Assembly (NCBI GenBank): GCA_030704615.1
Contig: CM060733.1
Span: 71,796,001-71,860,000, forward strand
Direction: 5' to 3'
Source: Takakia lepidozioides
Lineage: Eukaryota > Streptophyta > Takakiopsida > Takakiales > Takakiaceae
Length of the DNA: 64,000 bases
Program-made: the position numbers and the translations under genes
The notes under the pieces: generated by a model
The model's input: only the letters and a program-made list of their open reading frames with translations
The model's database searches: none
What the model was told of the DNA's origin: nothing
Shown: piece by piece, positions 45,476 through 55,446 of the stretch
Layout of the letters: each line of letters starts with the position of its first letter
How positions within the stretch are numbered: position 1 is the stretch's first letter

Positions 45476-46408
45476 TGCGTGTGAAGGCCCTCCCTTCGAT
45501 TTCCACGTGCCATTGTCGCCGCGTGGCCTATCCCACTTCTTTTCCGGTCGGAAGGAGTCACCTTCCCGCCGGGTCTTCTTGTGGTTCAGCTCCGTACGGC
45601 CTTGTCTCTCACCCCTAGGGACATCCGAGAAACATTCAGCCCTCTCAATTGCCTCGTTCAAAGTCTTGGGTGGCTTCTCCTCCAACTTCCGCCTGGCCCA
45701 TGGGGCCAGTCCCGCCACAAAGTTGAAGACCATTTCTGGTTCTGCCATGTCCGCGACTTCGAGCAACAGCACATTGAAAGCCTGGACATACCCCCGAATG
45801 TCATCTGTTTGCTTCAAATTCCTCATCTTGTCCCGGGCAAGCCATGACGCGTTGAGGGGCACAAACTGTCTCTTCATCAATTCCTTGAACCCACTCCAGT
45901 TCAAGGTTTCCGGGCTTGGGCCTCGGTCGTGAAGGCGTTTCTGCCACCATTGTTGAGCATAGCCCCTCAAATAGGTGGGAGCCACTTCCACCCGATCCTC
46001 GTCACTCAACTTGGCCGCCCGGAAGTACTGCTCTAGCTCCAGGAACCAGGTGTTGAGTGCCTTCCGATTTCGAACGCCCTCGAAGGTGCCGGGTTCCTTA
46101 GGCTTCACCTTAAACTTTGCCTTAGTGGAAGTGGCATTAGCCGCCTTCAACACGTCTTTCAACGTCCCGCCAAACTGCGCCAACAACCCTTCCCAAAAGG
46201 CTGCCGGCATGGGAGGCATCTCTTGGTTTGTCGGAGCTCTCAAGGATTCCTCGGGCTCCGACTCCTCGGATTCCTCCCGCTCTTGAGCGGCCTCGTTTTC
46301 GGAAACATTCATCGCTTCCTCAAACGGCTGCCTCGGTGACCCGTCGGGCTCACCAGGATCATCATCTTTTGGGCCGTTCCACTTTCGCTTTGGCTTGCCC
46401 GACCCCAT
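45476..46408 (-). CDS. Chromovirus gag, 3' truncated
   Basis: ATG at 46408 (MGSGKPKRKWNG). An acidic N-terminal part is followed by the capsid-like retrotransposon gag domain (FEGVRNRKALNTWFLELEQY, TYLRGYAQQWWQKRL, FVPLNASWLARDKMRNLKQ, FNFVAGLAPWARRKLEE) and a basic tail. The frame runs straight into integrase text near 45475 (CACCACATGCCAACAAAACC), where the zinc knuckle and most of pol have been removed. It forms the virus-like particle shell. The same gag family occurs decayed at 48.3-49.5 kb. Confidence 0.85.
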
Positions 46409-46449
46409 GATGAGGCCAATCCCAAGGACGATCACGTACTGAACTCTAA

Positions 46450-46461
46450 GCTCTGATACCA
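46450..46461 (-). promoter_or_regulatory. Primer binding site of the chromovirus
   Basis: Minus-strand TGGTATCAGAGC lies two bases inside the 5' LTR. It is complementary to initiator tRNA-Met and primes minus-strand cDNA. Confidence 0.85.
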
Positions 46462-46463
46462 AG

Positions 46464-47188
46464 TGTCGCGCACCTCACTTCGGTAAGCTCCCCCTCAAGT
46501 CATAGTTACTCGCTTTGATGCACGCGCCTGACTCCCAACCTGGCCGCTGGGCCAACTTGGAGCTTCGGCTGCTCACCGGGGCATAATGGTCCCCTTTGTT
46601 CTCCCAAAGAACCCTCCACCGCTTTGGAACCAGCGGGAATTCCCTTTTGTAGTTGGTAGTCCGGAACAGCTCCCCACTCTTTGGTCGCTTTCCGGCTCGC
46701 TCGCTTACTCACTAGTTTTTGGTCACCAACGGGCTTGCACCGTTCTCGGGTTACTACTCCCTATATATACTTCTGTAGCTGTCCGCGGGGGTTTCACAAC
46801 CAGCCATGCCATTTTATGGCGAACCACCACGAAGACCCTCGATTCCCGGTGGTGAGTCGCGGTGAGTCTTGGCCCACTCACCGCGACCCCAATGGACCGT
46901 GATGAGTCCCAAGACTCCCCACGACTCCCACCTCGAGGTCTCCACCCCATGGTGAGTCCTATGTCACCCCCACTAAGTCCCGCTAAGCTACCACCACCCC
47001 TTGTGGAGCCACCCCCACCGCAACCCGGTGTGCGGGGCTCCACCTAGTGAGCGCCTCCGCCTCCTTGAGTGCCTTGGGCACTCAAGGGTGCTTCAGCCCC
47101 CGTACCTATCGCTGCTACTGCCCCCACCACAGGGGCAGCCCCTCTTGTGTCCTGACCCCCCCTGCCCTCAAGGCAAAGGGCCGCGACA
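46464..47188 (-). repeat. 5' LTR of the chromovirus
   Basis: TGTCGCGCACCTCACTTCGG to GGCCGCGACA, matching the 3' LTR over its full length. The promoter should lie here; CTATATATAC on the plus strand (46770) gives GTATATATAG on the minus strand, a plausible TATA box also present in the other LTR. Confidence 0.9.
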
Positions 47189-47193
47189 AACTA

Positions 47194-47988
47194 GAATAGA
47201 AGTACTTCTCAACTTTTTCCCAAAACAACTCGATGCCTTCTAGGCTTTCATTGCAGGTTTATATACCCTTCACAATATGATTATTTTAAAGGTTTGACTT
47301 GAGAGCCTCAAGTCAAAACTTCCTAAAGTCAACCTTCCTAGGTTTGACATATTCTCCACAATATGACTTTATCAAAGATTTGACCTACTCTCCATAATAT
47401 GAATATCTTAGAGTTTGACTTAAAGGCCTCAAGTCAAACTTCCTTAAGTCAAACTTCTTAGGAACCTTCATAATTATTCTGGAAACTTCTAGGGAACTTT
47501 CCTTCTTCATCTAGAACCTTCTAGATTCTACCTTGTTACAAGTGGATTTGTCTTCAACTTCTATCACTCTTCATAGAGAGTTCTAGAATAGTGAGCGAAG
47601 TGAACATTTTGTTTTACCATTTTTCTTTGATCCAAATTTTTGCAAGGATGCACAGGTGTGAGGGTTGAATACACAGAACAAAATTGACCCAGAAACAATA
47701 TCATTGCGTGGCAGAAACCCGCAATCACAGACATTCTAAGTCTAGTTATTAAATTAAAATTCAAGAAAATCGAGTTAATTCAAAATTATTTAATGGGGGA
47801 GTGCGTCGTTAGGGGGGCAAATGGTTTGTTTTTCTCTTGAATATCTGCGCATGTGTTGCACACATATTCAAGCACATGCGGGCTAAAGTTGAGCGTGAAC
47901 CACATCCGTTCATCGATGCAATAGGCGTTCACGCATGAGAGGATTTTTTTTTCGCAGTGAGCAAAACTGGATGACATGTGAACGCGCC
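47194..47988. other. Probable remainder of an older LTR and unassigned sequence
   Basis: Immediately right of the AACTA duplication, the sequence continues the LTR interrupted at 42684. It includes an imperfect hairpin series around TTTGACTTGAGAGCCTCAAG (47292) and TTTGACTTAAAGGCCTCAAG (47413). No LTR end or gene is clear. Confidence 0.4.
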
Positions 47989-48290
47989 GTTGGCCCATTG
48001 AACAAAATTCATTTCATCTCATATTACTTCGGGACGTATGAGACGGTATTTTGAAGACGGTGCGGAAATTTCAAAGCCAACGAAAATCATTTGGATGGGC
48101 ATCCATCCGTTGGCCCATTGAACAAATTTCGTTTCATCTCATATTACACTGGGACCCGTCTTATGGTATGTGGAACATACTGGCCTGAAGTTTGAAAACA
48201 AACAAAACTCATCTGGATGGGCAACCGTGTGTTGGGCCATTGAATGAATTTCGATTTGTCGCGGGAGTTTACCAAAGTGAAGTGCGCAAC
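47989..48290. repeat. Three ~120-bp tandem repeats
   Basis: GTTGGCCCATTGAACAAA-like text recurs at 47989, 48109 and 48231, followed each time by TTCATCTCATATTAC or a diverged form. The repeats precede the primer site at 48294 and so may lie at the 3' end of an LTR. Confidence 0.75.
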
Positions 48291-48293
48291 ACT

Positions 48294-49525
48294 TGATATC
48301 AGAGCCTAGAGTTCAGTATGCGATCGCACTTGGGATCGGCCTCATCATGAGGCCGAGCAAGACCAAGCGAAAGCGCAACGGCCCGAAAGCCGATAATCCT
48401 AGTGAGCCCGGTAGGGCCGACGCGATGCCGGAGCGGCAAACGAAATAGGCTATTTATGCTTCTGAAAGCGAGGCCGCTCAAGAGCAAGAGTCATTTGGGG
48501 GTCGGAGCCCGAGGACTCTCCGAGAGACCCGCCAGTCCAACAGATGCCGCTAATGCCACCAATTTTCGGGGAAGGCCTTCTGGCGCAGTTTGGCGGGACG
48601 TTGAAAGACGTGATGATGGCGGCTAATGCCACTTCAACTAAGGCAAAGTTTAAGGTGAAGCCTAAGGAACCCGACACCTTCGAGGGTGTCCGAAATCGGA
48701 AGGCACTCAACACCTGGCTCTTGGAGCTGGAGCAGTACTTCTGAGCGGCCAAGTCGAGTGACGAGGATCGGGTGGAAGTGGCTCCCACCTATTTAAGGGG
48801 CTATGCTCAACAATGGTGGTAGAAACGTCTTAATAACCAAGGGCCAAATCCTGAGCCCTTGAGTTGGGGTGAGGTCAAGGAACTCATTAAAAAATAATTT
48901 GTACCTCTCAACGCGTCTTGACTTGCCTGGGACAAATGAGGAACTTGAAGCAAACAGATGATATTCGAGGATATGTTCAGGCTTTCAATGTATTGTTGCT
49001 TGAAGTCGCGGACATGACGGAACCAGAAATGGTCTTCAACTTTGTGGCGGGACTGGCCTATGGGCTAGGCGGAAGTTGGAGGAGAGGCCACCAAAGACTT
49101 TGAACGAGGCCATTGAAAGGGCTGAATGCTGCTCGGATGTCCTTACGGGCGAAAGACAGGGCCGTACGGAGCTGAACCACAAGAAGGTCCGACGGGAATG
49201 TGATTGATTCCGGTCGGAAAAGAAGTGAGATAAGCCACACGATGACAATGGCAATTGGAGATCGAAGGGAGGGCCTTTGCACGCCAGGGCGGCACCCGGT
49301 GCTTTGAAAGGAAAAATAGGTGCGACGGCACTTGGCGGGCAAAAGACGACCTTTGATGGGGTGTGCTTTAATTGCGGGGAGACTAGGCACATGGCCAAAA
49401 AGTGCCCGAAACCCCGACAGTTGAACATGACAACGCTGACCACGGAGCTTTTCGAAGACCCCATCAACCGCTTGGTGGAGGCAGTGGTCGCCAAGACTTT
49501 ACAAGGTAGGCGACTACACGTGTGA
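48294..49525 (+). pseudogene. Decayed gypsy gag with primer site
   Basis: Begins with TGATATCAGAGCCT (48295), one mismatch from the Met-tRNA primer site. The gag matches the chromovirus gag family: GEGLLAQFGGTLKDVM, KALNTWLLELEQYF, TYLRGYAQQWW, MRNLKQTDDIRGYVQAFN, and here the zinc knuckle CFNCGETRHMAKKC is retained (near 49365). There are at least five stops or frame breaks. It ends at 49525, followed by the palindromic array. Confidence 0.8.
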
Positions 49526-49549
49526 GCTGTTCAAGGAGGCTAGAGCATC

Positions 49550-50352
49550 ACGTAGCGGAAGCCGCTTCATATTCATAAGTAGCAAAATTTTCGGAACTAA
49601 CGTGTCGTTGTCGTATAGGCGGTCGCTTCATTTTTAAAAAACAAAAAAGAGCGATCGCCATTGGACGTTAGCATCATCTTTTATAAATACGAAAAAGAAC
49701 GACCACCATATGGTGGTCGTTTCATTTAAAACAAATACCTAAAAGAACGACCGCCGTATTGGCGGTCGTTTTTTTTTTTTTTAAAAAAAACGACCGCCAT
49801 AGGGCGCTCGCTGCACTTTTTAGAAAAACTTAACAAAGCGACCGCCGTAGTGGCGGTCGCTTCATTTATATTTATTTATTTAAAATAATTTTTTTATTAA
49901 AAAAAAAAAAAAAAAAAAAAACCATAAGGCGGTCGCTTCATTTTGAATATATATATAAATTAAAAAATTTGAAAAAAAACGTAAACGAGCGACCGCCGAA
50001 TTGGCGGTTGCTTCAGTTTCTTAAAAAGCGAAGAAGAGCGACCGCCGTATGGCCGTCGCTACAGTTTTTTTAATTAAAAAAAATAAAAATAAACAATTAA
50101 ATTTAAATTTACTTTTAAAAAAAACTTAAAGGAGCTACCGCCACTTTCTTAAAAGCGAAGAAAAGCGACCGCCGTATGGTGGTCGCTTCATTTTGTTTAT
50201 TAAAAAAATCTTATTTTTAAATTTATTTATTTATTTATTTTAAAAAAAAACTTAAAAGAGCGACCGGCGGTCGCTTCAGTTTTTTAAAAAGCAAAAAAAA
50301 ACGACCCCCATATGGCGGTCGCTTCATTTAAATAAATAAACGACCGCCGTAT
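49550..50352. repeat. Array of GCGACCGCC palindromes with A/T spacers
   Basis: GCGACCGCCGTATGGCGGTC and variants recur roughly every 60-90 bp, separated by TTCATTT and poly-A/T spacers. Arms are sometimes compensated (CCACCATATGGTGG near 49704). The array abuts the intron end of transposase copy D at 50353. No coding content. Confidence 0.8.
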
Positions 50353-50378
50353 TGTAACCTCAACATGTGCTTGTGCAG

Positions 50379-51797
50379 GAAATGTGTCTCGACTCCGACA
50401 CCGACATGCCCACGACAAACATGGCCGAATCAGTGCACTCTTTCTGGCGTGCCTTCTCTGCGGCGCATCTAGTGGACATCCTCACTGCCACAACGGAGGA
50501 CATTGTGAGGTCAATTATGCAGCAATGCAGGTACAACGAGTTCTTGAAAGGGAAACAGTGGGGCTTGGGGCCGGACAGGCAGGAAATGCTGATGCGGACT
50601 GCCTCTAGATCGAAGAATCCTCGGAAGTGGGCGGCGGCCTTGCGAGAGGGCCTTCGGGACACGCCATTGCTGCGAAGAGGCCAACATTTGGAAGGAGATG
50701 TTCATACCCGTCCAGTGAGACGAAGACTTGACGAGGCACCTGGCGGAGAAGAGGATTCATGGCGAGCTGACAAGAATATTCGCACGCTCCCTTGTGGTCC
50801 GGTGATGTTGCCCGAGGAGGTCTCGTCGAGCACCGCAAGTCCTGCACGTTCAAGATCGCCATCTCCTTTGAGCACAGGGCGCGTGCCCCGGCAACATAAC
50901 GAGCCATCTGTAGTAAAGCAGTACAACATTCCCATTGTGGAGACAAGAGTGTCGGAGTCACAGTGGAAAATTGCGAGGACATTGCCGGCATTTCGAGGGA
51001 AGTGCTGAGCCATCCGAGTGGATACGAGAGCACGCTGTGGTGAGATGATTCGGAGGAACCCACACGGTGCTGTACCTGCACCTTGTTTCAGCGGCAGATT
51101 TTTGACTCCCACATTTGCTCACGCCACAACGCAGACATTTTGGTTCTGTAGGCACGACATAATGACCTGTGTATTTGGCAAGCCCAAGTACGGGATTCAG
51201 GGAATGCCGGAGCCTCCGGGCGTCTGGCCTGTTGCACCGGGTTGCAGCCTCTCTCAGAATGAGGCGGATGCTCTATCTGCAGCAGGATTTCGAATGGTGC
51301 AACGCACAGACATTCCGGCCCACGCATTTCCGGTTCCTCAGACCCAGCCATTGCAGACTGCTCGGTCCAGTAGAGACGGATTGGACAATTCTACACATCC
51401 CACAATGCGATTCGGAAGAGTGAAGAGACGACACCCTCCCAACAAGTTGAATGAGACTCGGATTGCCAATGCTCTTGGGATGGCTTGCACTATTCAGAGC
51501 TCCGTGGACGTACCCCCACCCGGCCTTGGGCGTGTGTATCGGATGGCAACGGCCGGCTCGGCTGTACGCGACGATGTATACACAATTACGATTGGAGTGG
51601 AGCCGACTTGCAATTGTACGGACTTCTCGTTGATGGAAGTAAAGAAGGGTTCGAAGTATTATCCGTGCAAGCATCTGTATTACATTTACCTGAAGAGGTT
51701 GAGGATGAACGTGACTATTGATGACTTTATTCATGCACCGGCGTTGAGCGTGAACGAGCTGCACAAACTCCTCCTTAGGGATTCCAGAAATCATTGA
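50379..51797 (+). pseudogene. MULE-like transposase exon 2 with SWIM finger, copy D
   Basis: Follows the intron end CTTGTGCAG and reads through the C-terminal half missing from copies L and A: DIVRSIMQQCRYNEFLKG, a low-complexity Ser/Pro/Arg region, a TGA at 51006, then FWFCRHDIMTCVFG, GLGRVYRMATAGSAV and the SWIM finger CNCTDF followed by CKHLYYIYLKRL (about 51610-51700). It stops at TGA 51795. Zn-binding CxC...CxH is complete. The first ~270 bp overlap copy A in homologous content, so D is not simply the lost end of A. Confidence 0.85.
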
Positions 51798-51949
51798 TGG
51801 GGCAAAGGGAATCCTCCATATGGATATTTTCAATTGCATTTTGTTGTATCAGACTTTTTTTGCAGTGTAATGAAATGCACCCCAAAACTCCTGGAATGAG
51901 GCAATATTCCATTCAAACTGAGATCCAACAGAAGCGGTTGTGGGGCCAT

Positions 51950-52612
51950 TTCTGGAAAAATGGCGCCGAATTTCTCTTTTTGGGGCCGAAAACTGGCTAA
52001 GTCCCAACATGCACTGGTACCTGTGTCTGGGAAAATGGCGCCGAATTTCTCTTTTTTGGGCCGAAAACTGGCTAAGTCCCAACATGCACTGGTACCGTGT
52101 CTGGAAAAATGGCGCCGAATTTCTCTTTTTTGGGCCGAAAACTGGCTAAGTCCCAACATGCACTGGTACAGTGTCTGGAAAAATGGCGCCGAATTTCCCT
52201 ATTTTGCGCCGAAAACTGGCTAAGTCCGAACATGCACTGGAAAAATGGCGCCGAATTACCTGTCATGAGGGGACCTATAGCCGCGGAATTTGGCACCATT
52301 TTTCGCCAGAGAGACCTATTACCGCGAAATACGTCGCCGTTTTTTCAGGTTACGGACCCTATTACCGCGAAATTCGGCGCCATATTTGCACATGTCGCTG
52401 GGAATTGGCATGAGCAGAAGACGAAATATCATGAGCACAACTGTCAAAACTGCAATTTTCCCTTCAAGGGGCCGAATAATATATTTGTTTTTCCTGACAC
52501 ATTGCATTAAATTACTATTTTTTATTGTTTTTTATTTTCGAAATTTGTACTTCTGCTCATGAAAACCGATTGTCTTACTACTCCGCTCATGCCGCTCATG
52601 CTCATGAAATAG
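51950..52612. repeat. MULE-like element terminus with GGCGCC repeats (copy D)
   Basis: Four units of about 75 bp (GGAAAAATGGCGCCGAATTT, then GGGCCGAAAACTGGC and TAAGTCCCAACATGCACTGG) lead into CCTATAGCCGCGGAATTTGG and end at CATGCTCATGAAATAG. This is the reverse complement of 4337-4890, and similarity stops sharply at 52612, marking the element end. Confidence 0.8.
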
Positions 52613-52906
52613 CAAACCTCACTGTTAGCACAATATAGAGATCGGAAACCAGACAACAGTTTGCTTAAGTGTACTCTCTCTCCCAATGGTTGTCCCAGTC
52701 CAATTCAGTTGTATGAAAACATGGCCTGCAAAACAACCCAAAGCAAATGTGAGAAGAATATCAACACTCTCGGTTCTGTTGCACCAATTTACACCAAGTA
52801 GGAAAATCTGCAATGAATATGACAACAAATGGGAGAGCCCCCACCTTTACTTGTTATGTAATCAGCCACAAACCCAATGCTTCCACGATTTACTTCACCA
52901 TTCCTA

Positions 52907-53106
52907 TTATTCTCTCGCCCTTGTCGTCCGGACTGTGGACAAAATCAGAATGTCGACTTCACGTCCTTGAAACCCATCCACAGTATTGAACTCAATTTCA
53001 CATGCTGCACCAGAACCTAGTGCACGAATAAAGCGATTCTGAAGCAGTAATAGCTGCTGCTTGTACAGTGTAATTATTATCCCAAAGCGCCCTGGCCTCA
53101 CCTCAG
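52907..53106 (-). CDS. SEN1/UPF1-like superfamily 1 helicase exon, fragment
   Basis: After an acceptor (GTATTCAG) the frame reads RPGRFGIIITLYKQQ, then EIEFNTVDGFQGREVDILIL and STVR. This matches the C-terminal RecA domain of SEN1/senataxin/UPF1-type helicases (GIITPYxxQ; motif V TVDxFQGxExD; start of motif VI SxVR). Such proteins unwind RNA-DNA hybrids. A stop follows after 8 more codons, and no good donor is visible, so this is either a gene fragment or an exon whose end I misplace. The frame upstream (53164-53508) is not clearly helicase. It could be a transduplicated host fragment. Confidence 0.6.
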
Positions 53107-53109
53107 CTG

Positions 53110-54588
53110 AATACCTGGTAAAATTCCACCAAACGCAGTAGTAGCAGCAAAGAACGCATATCATCAGCAGGAAAATCGCATATCATCACAATACAACATC
53201 ATTTTGAACCCCCAAGGATGCACCTTGAGAGGGACCCTGTATATAATCAAGTCTCCTGCTATAGGGCAGTCAATGCAATATGCCGGTAGGGGTTCCCACT
53301 CAAAAACAGGATGAGCACGATAAGGCATGAGATTGCTATGGTGGCGGGAGCCCTGGATAGAGAACCTATCCAAACTAACGCATAGTACATCTTCTGACTC
53401 ATGTTCAACTTGAGGGAAGATTAACATTATTCTAGATGGAGGTAATGCGCAGGCTGTAAGTAGCTGCGATTGAAGTGCACGCGACCTACAAGCAGCTTGC
53501 GTACCCAAGACTTGAGCTAGTAGATGGGGCTGATATGGTTCAGATTGTGACCCTCACAAACGCAAACACAATACCACTTACATCTAGTTATCACTATACA
53601 AAGATTGCAACCTCCAAAACTCACACATGTATCACATAAATACTACACAGGGCACTTTCTTGGAACTCAGGTGAGCAACATAGACAAATGAATGTGCGTG
53701 CGTAGTGAGTACGACAAGAGCAAAACCAAACACCCGAATGCTGGAGGAAATGGCCAGGTTGCACGAAGATACGGAAATGGCGAGGTTGCACGCCAATACT
53801 GCCCGTGTCGCACCCCGTATCCAACGTGTTCCAGGCTGTTGTGCGCTCTAGTGCATTACATAACAACTGAAAGCATATCATGCATGGCTATCTCTGCACA
53901 CTCAAAAATATGAGAAAGAAGATCGATAGCACGAATAGAACGTTAGGCCATTAGGGCAAAGGTGTATGGGCCACACTTGCAAACGCGCAGACATTTTGAA
54001 AATCTACGTTGACAGACCACCCGGCGACGGGTGACCCGCCGTCTCGCACACTCCATGCGCGAGACTGCTGTCTTGAAGCTTTTCATGCAGCATCCATGGC
54101 GGACGCAGCCGCGCAGTCCATATCTCACGGTAGATAGCTCGAACGACTTAGTTTTTTTCACCAAAATGGCATACGTAGCAACCTTTAGTGTCTCCTGCAA
54201 CCCCTTTGCCCTTATGTGAATGTTACATTATTTTCTAGATTTTCCAAAATATACACCAATGTAACTCTCTTCATGAAAAATCATCAAGCAGTTCATTCCT
54301 TCATAAAAACCTCCATATCATTGTAAAGTGCCTTAGGGAGTCTTGAAAGCTACACTTCTTATGAAAGGACCATAGCATGAAAATGAATGGAAGAAGGTCT
54401 AATGAATTAGGATGTTCCAAGATAAAATGATAGATTTTGAAAATTTCTCACATATCTCATAAACTAATTCTTAGGGCTACATTGTATCCAAAAAGAAAAC
54501 CACCGTTGTTTTCAGCACAGAATAAGGATCAATGATTCATGTCTAAACTTTCAAAATGCACTTATATCCAACATCCATGTCAGTCCTT
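53110..54588. other. No gene recognised
   Basis: AT-rich sequence with scattered ORFs of no coding character. It may include the 3' UTR and LTR of the gypsy element to the right, but I found no TG...CA repeat pair. Confidence 0.35.
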
Positions 54589-55446
54589 CTATGTGGCACT
54601 GCATTCGCAGAGAGGTTGGGACGTCCATTTTGGGTGGACCGTAGCATGCTTTGACCCCTTAGAAGCTTTAATCTTTCCCTTCTTCTGCAACCAAAGAACC
54701 AAATCTCCCATCTTAAAAGTCTTTAACTTGCCTTCATCAAACTGTTCATTTCTCTTCATCTGAATTCTGGTCATGTTATCAGCTGCATCAGCACGTACTT
54801 CTTCCACATGGTATAATTCATGTTTCCTGACCTTAATTGAATCTTGCAATTCCATTCTCTTTCCCCATTCCGTTCTCATGGTAGGTAACATGAATTCCAC
54901 TGGAAGTAAAGCTTCCATACCATAAAATAATTGGAATGGTGTATACTTAGTGGTGACTTTATATGAAGTCATGTATGACCACAAAGCTGTCAGCAGCTTT
55001 GTATCCCAATCCGTTCTGTTTGCATTGACTATCTTAGCCAAGATAGTACATAATATTTTGTCGGTAGCCTCTGTCTGCCCATTACCCTGTGGATAATATG
55101 TTGTACTCTTCATATGCACAATCATGAACTCTTTAGTCAATAGTTCAATGGTCTCATTAATGAAGTGACTTCCCTGATCACTGATAAATTCCAAGGGACA
55201 GCCAAATCGTGTAAGTATGTTCTCATACAGGAACCTTGCTGTGGACTTGGCTGTGTTGTCCCTCAAAGCTTTAGCTTCCACCCACTTCGTAGTATAATCA
55301 GTGGCTGTAATTATGTACCTGTTCTGTGTATTCTTGGCTGGTGGGTTAATTGGTCCAACAAAGTCTAGTCCCCATTTCTGAAATGGTTCAGTAGGCATTG
55401 TAGGATGCAAAGCCATCTTCCCAGATCTCTGCAAAGGTCCTAGCCT
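54589..55446 (-). CDS. Gypsy integrase segment of the large minus-strand element
   Basis: Continues in frame from pol after a TAG at 55447-55449. It has WGLDFVGPINPP (first Asp), ISDQGSHFINETIELL (second Asp) and YPQGNGQTEATDK (Glu), a complete DDE core, then LFYGMEALLPVEFMLP and a basic C-terminus without chromodomain. The HHCC finger lies just before the TAG. It joins cDNA to the host DNA. Confidence 0.88.
   Translation of the reverse strand, partial: RLGPLQRSGKMALHPTMPTEPFQKWGLDFVGPINPPAKNTQNRYIITATDYTTKWVEAKALRDNTAKSTARFLYENILTRFGCPLEFISDQGSHFINETIELLTKEFMIVHMKSTTYYPQGNGQTEATDKILCTILAKIVNANRTDWDTKLLTALWSYMTSYKVTTKYTPFQLFYGMEALLPVEFMLPTMRTEWGKRMELQDSIKVRKHELYHVEEVRADAADNMTRIQMKRNEQFDEGKLKTFKMGDLVLWLQKKGKIKASKGSKHATVHPKWTSQPLCECSAT

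Larger units (their letters stand above)
42685..47188 (-). mobile_element. Ty3/gypsy chromovirus with internal deletion, both LTRs present
   Basis: LTRs of about 725 bp in the same orientation at both ends, nearly identical, bounded by TG...CA. A perfect 5-bp target duplication AACTA lies at 42680-42684 and 47189-47193. The element contains gag and integrase-chromodomain only; zinc knuckle, protease, RT and RNase H are lost. High LTR similarity indicates recent insertion. It sits inside the LTR of the older minus-strand gypsy. Confidence 0.93.

Noticed and set aside
18945-50379. Copies A and D as two halves of one transposase split by a 31-kb insertion
   Set aside because: Both contain the same first ~270 bp of exon 2, far too long for a target duplication, and the junctions are not retrotransposon or MULE ends.
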